Source of the DNA: an uncultured Bacilli bacterium
Lineage (GTDB): Bacteria; Bacillota_I; Bacilli_A; RF39; UBA660
Assembly (NCBI GenBank): GCA_947629195.1
Contig: CANRCS010000032.1
Location: 1 to 9,624 of the forward strand
Direction of reading: 5' to 3'
DNA: 9,624 bases
Below the pieces are notes generated by a model that saw only the letters and a list, made by a program, of their open reading frames with translations, had not been told where the DNA came from and made no database searches. Positions 4,930 through 9,624 of the stretch are shown here, piece after piece. The translations under genes were made by a program, and so were the position numbers. Position 1 is the first letter of the stretch, and each line of letters begins with the position of its first letter.

Positions 4930-6789
4930 TTAAGTAATACTAACTATTTTTTCTATATCTTTAAGTATAATATTGAAATTTAAAATATTATCTTGTAAAT
5001 TTTTCATAATATTAACAGGAATTTCAAATGCTACTGCATACGTTAAATATTTTTCCCACAATTTTATATCATCAATATTTTTTTCTTCCATAACTCCAAA
5101 ATCTATAATAAATTTTTTAAGACCTAATAATTTACTTAACTCATTATATCCATTTGATGTTAAAATTTCATCATCTCTAAAAGAGAATATATATAAATTA
5201 ATAAACAATATTAATATTATTAATAAAACTGTTATTTTAAAATATATGCTAATACAAATTAGTGACATTGCACACATTATTATAATATATATTTTTGTAA
5301 TAGAAAGTCTCTTTAAATATTCACGCATTTTTTCCTTTATAAAATTAACTTTTAAAATAGAAAATTCTAATAACAATAATAATATTATATTTATGATGAG
5401 CAATATTGAACTCATATCTTGTAAAATTAAAATTAAATATGCAATTAAACAACAAAAATTTATAATAGAAAATGTTTTAGAACACTTTATTTTATTTCCT
5501 TTAGCTTCATCATAAATATTTTTCTTGTATAGTATATTTAAACTTATATTATTAATTTCTTTTATTTTATCTTTAAGAAAATTAATATTTTCTTCTTTTC
5601 TAAACTTTTGATTTATATTATCAAAAGAAGAAATTTGTTTATTTTTCAAATTGTTGCTACAAAATATTAATTCTAATACTTTTCTATCTACATCATTTAA
5701 ATCATCTACTTTATTTATTGTTATTTCTTTATTATCAATTGTTATTATATTTTTATCATATAAATTTAATAAGCAAGACATTATAAATGGTTTTAATTCA
5801 AACTTATTATTTACTATTATACTTGATAATTCAGGAGAAATTAAATTATCTACATTTCTATAATAATCAACATTAATTTTTTTCTTATATTTAAATTTTA
5901 TAATTAACAATCTTACTACCTTATATATACTAAATATTAATATAATCAATATTAATACTAAATCAAGTATTGGAACATCTAAAAATTCATTTTTATCTGA
6001 TTTATAAAAATTTAATTTATCATTAGGAATATTAAAATTATAATCCAAACTTTTATTACTTAAAACTTCTGAATCAAAAGAAACAATTAAATTCATTTCT
6101 CCATCTCCTCTAAAGAAGTTACTTTTTTTAATATCTTTTTTATATATATTATATTGCTTTGAGTTTATTTTACTTTGTTCTATTTTACCAGATGAAACTT
6201 TATTATTAATATTAAATACTTTAGAATTATTAGGTAGTTTAATTGAAATATTAACATTTTTAATTCCATTTAATCTTTCAGTTGTTAAATTGTATTTTAA
6301 TACTGATAAATCATTATATTTAGATATAAAAGATTTATCCATATAATAAATATATTTAATATTAAATGGTTCTTTTGTTGGACTAAAATTAATTCTTTGT
6401 GCATTATCACGGATATATTGAATATCATTATTTTTAGCAATCATATTGTTATCTTTATATACTACTATATTATTTATATAAGTATATAAACTATTTTTTC
6501 TTAAACAATCACTTACACTGCTATAAGTTTCTGTTCCACACTTTTTCATATCACTACTAAATATAGGTAAATTTTCCTTTACTACTCTATCAATTTCTTT
6601 TTCAGGTACATATTTCATTTCTTCTATAATTTTTGAAGTACCATCTTCATTTATTATAATATCTATATTTGCATTATCTACTTTCAAATCATAATCTGAC
6701 ATTGTATAGTCCATAGTTAATATTGGAAATAAAATAATAAATGATGGAATAAAAATAGTTAAAAATATCTTTAATATTGTTTTTTTCAA
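4930..6789 (-). CDS. DUF2207-type multi-pass membrane protein
   Basis: 619 residues from the TTG at 6789. An N-terminal signal-anchor (about residues 5-25) leads to an extracytoplasmic beta-rich domain (about 35-240) opening with NANIDIIINEDGTSKIIEEM, the start typical of DUF2207. A transmembrane helix follows at about 274-297. Next come a cytoplasmic stretch with a winged-helix-like part (about 310-430), four more hydrophobic segments (about 440-457, 460-480, 498-517, 519-537), and the tail motif LWEKYLTYAVAFEI near 577-590, the family's conserved W-x(3)-LxYAxAF ending. The function of DUF2207 proteins is unknown. Start choice: an in-frame GTG at 6798 has no Shine-Dalgarno, because the AGGTG ends in that very GTG. 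AGGTG is six bases before the TTG at 6789, giving MKKTILKIF. Very AT-rich, with long Ile/Asn/Lys runs. Confidence 0.8.
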   Translation of the reverse strand: MKKTILKIFLTIFIPSFIILFPILTMDYTMSDYDLKVDNANIDIIINEDGTSKIIEEMKYVPEKEIDRVVKENLPIFSSDMKKCGTETYSSVSDCLRKNSLYTYINNIVVYKDNNMIAKNNDIQYIRDNAQRINFSPTKEPFNIKYIYYMDKSFISKYNDLSVLKYNLTTERLNGIKNVNISIKLPNNSKVFNINNKVSSGKIEQSKINSKQYNIYKKDIKKSNFFRGDGEMNLIVSFDSEVLSNKSLDYNFNIPNDKLNFYKSDKNEFLDVPILDLVLILIILIFSIYKVVRLLIIKFKYKKKINVDYYRNVDNLISPELSSIIVNNKFELKPFIMSCLLNLYDKNIITIDNKEITINKVDDLNDVDRKVLELIFCSNNLKNKQISSFDNINQKFRKEENINFLKDKIKEINNISLNILYKKNIYDEAKGNKIKCSKTFSIINFCCLIAYLILILQDMSSILLIINIILLLLLEFSILKVNFIKEKMREYLKRLSITKIYIIIMCAMSLICISIYFKITVLLIILILFINLYIFSFRDDEILTSNGYNELSKLLGLKKFIIDFGVMEEKNIDDIKLWEKYLTYAVAFEIPVNIMKNLQDNILNFNIILKDIEKIVSIT

Positions 6790-6814
6790 TTTCAACACCT
6801 ACTTATTTTATTTA

Positions 6815-6823
6815 ATTATATCA
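6815..6823 (-). promoter_or_regulatory. Extended -10 promoter for the DUF2207 gene
   Basis: The minus strand reads TGATATAAT: a perfect TATAAT (6815-6820) preceded by the TGN extension. No good -35 is present at 17 bp (TTTTTA), which fits an extended -10 promoter. The leader would be only about 20 nt. Confidence 0.5.
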
Positions 6824-6839
6824 AAAAAAGATTCAATTA

Positions 6840-6873
6840 AAAAGATGCTTAATCAAAATGTTAAACACCTTTT
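6840..6873 (-). terminator. Intrinsic terminator of the tspO gene
   Basis: A 13-bp stem (plus-strand arms 6840-6852 and 6861-6873, two G·U pairs, loop of 8 nt) overlaps the TAA stop of tspO. On the minus strand it ends in CTTTTTAATTG. It separates tspO from the DUF2207 promoter immediately downstream. Confidence 0.6.
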
Positions 6874-7330
6874 ACCTATTTAATAAATATATTCCAAGAT
6901 TTAAATATGATGCGAATAATATCCAAAGTAGATATGGAATTTGAAGTAATCCTGATACTTTATTTTTCTTATAAAATCTAACTATCATTATTATAACTAA
7001 TATATCTAATAATAATATAATAAAGAATGATAAGAGTCTTAATTTAAATACAAAGAAAAATATAGGCCACATAAGATTTACAATTAATTGTGAATAATAA
7101 ATCGAACTAATACTAGAATCTACTAGGTTTTTATCTTTTAAAATACCATAAGATATTCCCATTAAAATATAAAGTATTGTCCATACTATTGGAAAAATAA
7201 ATCCAGGTGGTGATAATAATGGTTGTTCTAATGATTTATAATCCATAAATCCTGCTGTAATAATTCCAATTATACTACCTAAAATAACAGGAACTAAAAT
7301 TGATTTTAAATAGGTTTTAAATTTACTCAT
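6872..7330 (-). CDS. tspO: TspO/MBR family five-helix membrane protein
   Basis: 152 residues, the usual family length. Five hydrophobic helices are visible, with the family signatures in order: SPPGFIFPIVWTILYILMG (40-58), QLIVNLMWPIFF (81-92) and IPYLLWILFASYLNLGIYLLN (131-151, in two parts). TspO proteins bind porphyrins and related ligands in the membrane. They are linked to tetrapyrrole and stress responses, but a precise role here is not shown. The ATG at 7330 has a strong AGGAGG (plus-strand 7336-7341). It lies 60 bp after trhP2 with only a moderate hairpin between, so it may be partly co-transcribed with the trhP genes. No separate promoter was recognised. Confidence 0.92.
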   Translation of the reverse strand: MSKFKTYLKSILVPVILGSIIGIITAGFMDYKSLEQPLLSPPGFIFPIVWTILYILMGISYGILKDKNLVDSSISSIYYSQLIVNLMWPIFFFVFKLRLLSFFIILLLDILVIIMIVRFYKKNKVSGLLQIPYLLWILFASYLNLGIYLLNR

Positions 7331-7371
7331 AATATCCTCCTGTTATTATTTTATTTATTTTCTATATTAAA

Positions 7372-7409
7372 TATTCCATATTTGTATATTTTAGTCCAAA
7401 TATGGAATA
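7372..7409 (-). terminator. Hairpin at the end of trhP2, possible terminator
   Basis: A 13-bp perfect stem (7372-7384 with 7397-7409, TATTCCATATTTG and its complement) has a 12-nt loop and spans the trhP2 stop codon. The minus-strand tail (TTTAATATAG) is a poor U-tract, so it may only attenuate transcription into tspO. Confidence 0.5.
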
Positions 7410-8599
7410 CGTAATATATCATTTTTTTCAACAGTTTTAGGAATTTCTATTTTTAAAATTTCTTTTGGATGACGTGCAGTATCTATTATATTACCATCGA
7501 TATCTTCTATTTTAGTCACTTTAAATTTAAAAACTTCTGTATTAGGTCCAAATACTTCTATGGCATCATTAGTCTTAAAATAATTTCTTTGTTCTATAGT
7601 TGCAATCTTACTTTTTTTATCATAATCTAATACAATACCTAAAAAGTCTTGGTTAGAAAATTCTTCTCTTCCTAAATAGTATTGTTCTTTTACATCTGGC
7701 TTTCTATGAAAAAATTGTGGTATATTTTCTCTGTTAGCTACTCTATTTAAAATTTTTTCATAATTTTCATTAAATTTGTAATTTTCTTTATTTTCCAAAT
7801 ATTCATCAATTATTTTTCTATATGTATTAACAACAGAAGCTATATAATAAATTGAACGCATTCTACCTTCAATTTTAAATGATTTAACACCTAAATCAAT
7901 CATTTCAGGAATATATCTTGCCATTGATAAATCTTTTGAACACATTGTAAATTTAGTATCTGATTCTATTTCTTTTTTATTCTCATCATACAAGTCAAAA
8001 TCCCATCTGCATATTTGACTACATCCACCTCTATTAGAGTCCCTATTTGTCATATAATTAGATAAAACACATCTTCCAGATATTCCAACACACATTGCCC
8101 CATGTATAAAACATTCAGTATCAATATTTGTTTTATCTATTATATTTTTTATTTCCTGTTTGCTACATTCACGAGCTAAAACTATTCTTTTTACACCTAA
8201 ATCTTTGTAAAACTTTGCAGATTTATAATTCATAGTAGAACTTTGAGTTGAAACATGTATTTCTAAATTAGGACAAGTATTTTTAATTATATTAATACAT
8301 CCTAAATCTGATACTATAACTGCATCTACACTAGCTTCATATATCTTTTTGATATATTCTTCTAATCCTTCATAATCTTTATTATGAAATACCATATTTA
8401 TAGTAACATATACTTTTTTATTTAATTTATGGGCAAAATCACATGCAACTTTTATTTCTTCAATACTAAAATTAGTTGCATTTGCTCGTAAAGAAAAATC
8501 TTTACCACCTATATATACTGCATCTGCCCCATATAAAAGTGCCCATTTAAGTCTTTCTAAATCACCAGCTGGTGCTAAAAGTTCAACATTATTTTTCAT
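7391..8599 (-). CDS. trhP2: U32-family tRNA 5-hydroxyuridine synthesis protein TrhP2 (YrrO-like)
   Basis: 402 residues. In Bacillus the pair TrhP1/TrhP2 makes 5-hydroxyuridine at the wobble base (U34) of tRNAs using prephenate; the methyl or carboxymethyl derivatives follow. The opening ELLAPAGDLERLKWALLYGADAVYIGG (first part at residues 6-25) and FSLRANATNF (35-44) are U32 hallmarks. ECFIHGAMCVGISGRC with GGCSQIC carries four cysteines (170, 177, 193, 197) that should hold an iron-sulphur cluster. EGRMRS is at 244-249. The C-terminal part (about 315-400) looks like the small beta-barrel of the longer U32 members. The ATG at 8599 overlaps the end of trhP1 by 11 bp, so translation is probably coupled. 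Older annotations call this family U32 peptidase or collagenase; that activity is unlikely here. Confidence 0.9.
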   Translation of the reverse strand: MKNNVELLAPAGDLERLKWALLYGADAVYIGGKDFSLRANATNFSIEEIKVACDFAHKLNKKVYVTINMVFHNKDYEGLEEYIKKIYEASVDAVIVSDLGCINIIKNTCPNLEIHVSTQSSTMNYKSAKFYKDLGVKRIVLARECSKQEIKNIIDKTNIDTECFIHGAMCVGISGRCVLSNYMTNRDSNRGGCSQICRWDFDLYDENKKEIESDTKFTMCSKDLSMARYIPEMIDLGVKSFKIEGRMRSIYYIASVVNTYRKIIDEYLENKENYKFNENYEKILNRVANRENIPQFFHRKPDVKEQYYLGREEFSNQDFLGIVLDYDKKSKIATIEQRNYFKTNDAIEVFGPNTEVFKFKVTKIEDIDGNIIDTARHPKEILKIEIPKTVEKNDILRIPYLD

Positions 8600-9470
8600 T
8601 TACATCACTACTCTTTATCTTATATATTGTCATCTTATTTAAAAATTCCTTTTCACTACCTAATTTTGTAGACATATCTTTTATTTTTTCATAATCTATA
8701 TTATTATCTATATACATTTTTCTAACCTTATTAAAACTATCAATAACTTCTTTTATGTTATCTATCATATACGAATTTATAATAATATAATCAATATCAT
8801 TTTCAAGAATATTAACATATTCATCTAGCCCATTCATAATATTACTATTAATAATATGTGTTCCATTTCTATCTTCATATATAGGATAGTTTTTATATAG
8901 TATTTTATTATTAATAAAGTATGTATTATTTTCTTTTTTTTCATTTATGTAAGTAAAGTAACTACTTAATAAAAATCTATTTGATGAAAATATTTCAAAC
9001 ATTCCATATAGTGGTACAAATAGTTTTGACTTTGTATTATTTTTAATTTCTATAATTTCATTTAATGTTATTTCAGGAGATGTAACAACACCACTAACAT
9101 TATAATTATAATAACTATTTATAGTATTATAATTAGTTGTTTGATGTATATTAGACCATATTAATTTCATACTAAAATTATTTTCTTTTACTATTTGTAA
9201 AATAGATAAATCATCAAATAATATTCCAGATATTTCTATACTATTTAATTTCTTTAAAATACTTTCTAATTCTTCTATTTCTGTATCATGAATTACTTTA
9301 TTTAAACTAATATATATTTCTTTATTAGTATTTTTTAATATTTCTTTTATTTCATTAATATCTAATTCAAGTGTATTTAGTGAATTAAAATTTTTATAAC
9401 CAATAATAAATGAGTCAACATCTAAATTTAATTCACTAATATTTTTAGGCATTAAACATATTTTATTCAT
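8589..9470 (-). CDS. trhP1: U32-family tRNA 5-hydroxyuridine synthesis protein TrhP1 (YrrN-like)
   Basis: 293 residues, near the 309 of B. subtilis YrrN. The sequence is diverged, but a TIM-barrel-like series of beta strands is visible. Two stretches recall YrrN: GMFEIFSSNRFLLSSYF (156-172) and YPIYEDRNGTHI (195-206). Only one Cys is present near the N-terminus, so unlike its partner it cannot hold a four-Cys cluster. It probably acts as the non-cluster subunit or partner of TrhP2 in tRNA wobble-uridine hydroxylation. The 11-bp overlap with trhP2 and the matching gene order (yrrN-yrrO) are strong contextual support. An in-frame GTG lies at 9479, but GGGGTGA (plus-strand 9476-9482) is six bases before the ATG at 9470, so that ATG is chosen. 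Confidence 0.82.
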   Translation of the reverse strand: MNKICLMPKNISELNLDVDSFIIGYKNFNSLNTLELDINEIKEILKNTNKEIYISLNKVIHDTEIEELESILKKLNSIEISGILFDDLSILQIVKENNFSMKLIWSNIHQTTNYNTINSYYNYNVSGVVTSPEITLNEIIEIKNNTKSKLFVPLYGMFEIFSSNRFLLSSYFTYINEKKENNTYFINNKILYKNYPIYEDRNGTHIINSNIMNGLDEYVNILENDIDYIIINSYMIDNIKEVIDSFNKVRKMYIDNNIDYEKIKDMSTKLGSEKEFLNKMTIYKIKSSDVNEK

Positions 9471-9494
9471 GATATTCACCCCAAATCTGATAAT

Positions 9495-9523
9495 ATTATA
9501 CTAAAAATCAATAGAATTATCTA
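9495..9523 (-). promoter_or_regulatory. Candidate promoter for trhP1-trhP2
   Basis: The minus strand has a perfect -10 TATAAT (9495-9500), a 17-bp spacer and a weak -35 TAGATA (9518-9523). The -35 box falls inside the upstream terminator hairpin. The leader to the ATG at 9470 would be about 18 nt. Confidence 0.45.
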
Positions 9524-9532
9524 TTGGTTTTT
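9503..9532. terminator. Terminator hairpin after the truncated right-edge gene
   Basis: Arms 9503-9515 (AAAAATCAATAGA) and 9520-9532 (TCTATTGGTTTTT) pair over 13 bp. The one imperfection is a U·G wobble on the plus strand, or C·A on the minus strand. T-runs follow the stem on both strands. It lies about 25 bp after the TAA at 9557 of the minus-strand edge gene. Confidence 0.6.
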
Positions 9533-9556
9533 ATTTGTTATTTAAAATTAATATTT

Positions 9557-9624
9557 TTACAAATGTTTTATTAAAGTTTTCCCAATAATAGATTTATCTA
9601 AAATTTCGTTATGTCTTCTTTTTG
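9557..9624 (-). CDS. C-terminal end of an unidentified minus-strand gene (5' truncated)
   Basis: One minus-strand frame is open from the window edge to a TAA at 9557-9559, encoding 21 complete residues (begins KRRHNEILDKSIIGK, ends LIKHL). The charged, helical composition fits a protein C-terminus. A hairpin terminator 25 bp downstream supports a real gene end. In Bacillus the gene before yrrN is the methyltransferase gene trmR (yrrM), but this fragment is too short to test that. Confidence 0.5.
   Translation of the reverse strand, partial: KRRHNEILDKSIIGKTLIKHL

Noticed and set aside
4168..5863. Plus-strand open frames opposite toxN and the DUF2207 gene (for example 4168-4545 and 4973-5515)
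   Set aside because: They are antisense shadows of convincing minus-strand genes. Low-complexity Ile/Leu/Phe/Asn translations come from AT-rich complement, and no family motifs are present.
7391..8599. Secreted collagenase/peptidase role for the U32 protein
   Set aside because: No signal peptide. The iron-sulphur cysteines and the pairing with a YrrN-like gene fit the tRNA hydroxylation pair much better than proteolysis.
1..9624. Mycoplasma genetic code (TGA as Trp)
   Set aside because: Trp codons read TGG, TGA serves as a stop at 188-190, and reading frames are intact under the standard bacterial code.

Overview
The window looks like chromosome of a very AT-rich, low-GC Gram-positive-type bacterium (Firmicutes/Bacilli). 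The gut Mollicutes-like lineages are my best guess, but this is inference from gene families and composition, not a taxonomic assignment. Standard stops are used: TGA ends the gene at 188-1627 and Trp is encoded by TGG, so the Mycoplasma code is not indicated. Almost all genes lie on the minus strand, with good Shine-Dalgarno sites.

Right end (9624 to 6799, reading in the minus direction): the tail of an unidentified gene and a hairpin terminator are followed by an overlapping pair of U32-family genes. These match TrhP1 (YrrN) and TrhP2 (YrrO), the prephenate-dependent tRNA 5-hydroxyuridine pair. A TspO/MBR membrane protein follows. Next, under its own extended -10 promoter, comes a 619-residue DUF2207-type membrane protein that begins at a non-ATG codon.

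Centre (4910 to 2566): a type III toxin-antitoxin locus (toxIN/AbiQ type). It has a promoter region, three tandem 34-36 nt repeats each flanked by an A6 tract (the ToxI antitoxin RNA), a perfect 9-bp hairpin terminator, and then a 167-residue ToxN-like endoribonuclease. Each repeat can fold as an H-type pseudoknot, and the divergent repeat carries a compensatory base-pair change. The toxin gene is followed after only 19 bp by a COG1092-type SAM-dependent methyltransferase and an overlapping RluA/RluD-family pseudouridine synthase. The three probably form one transcription unit.

Left end (2565 to 1): two cell-surface genes with near-identical promoter cores, a class III prepilin (pseudopilin) and a 479-residue anchored protein. 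The latter has a TasA/camelysin-like stalk and a C-terminal domain resembling DUF6273. Its promoter contains a run of eight G residues exactly between the -35 and -10 boxes, which suggests expression switching by slipped-strand mispairing. The 400-bp gap between the two genes holds several dyads and no convincing gene. A convergent plus-strand gene ends at position 70, and a 14-bp bidirectional hairpin separates it from the surface-protein gene.

The most notable signals are the toxIN defence/TA locus and the phase-variation-like promoter of the surface protein.
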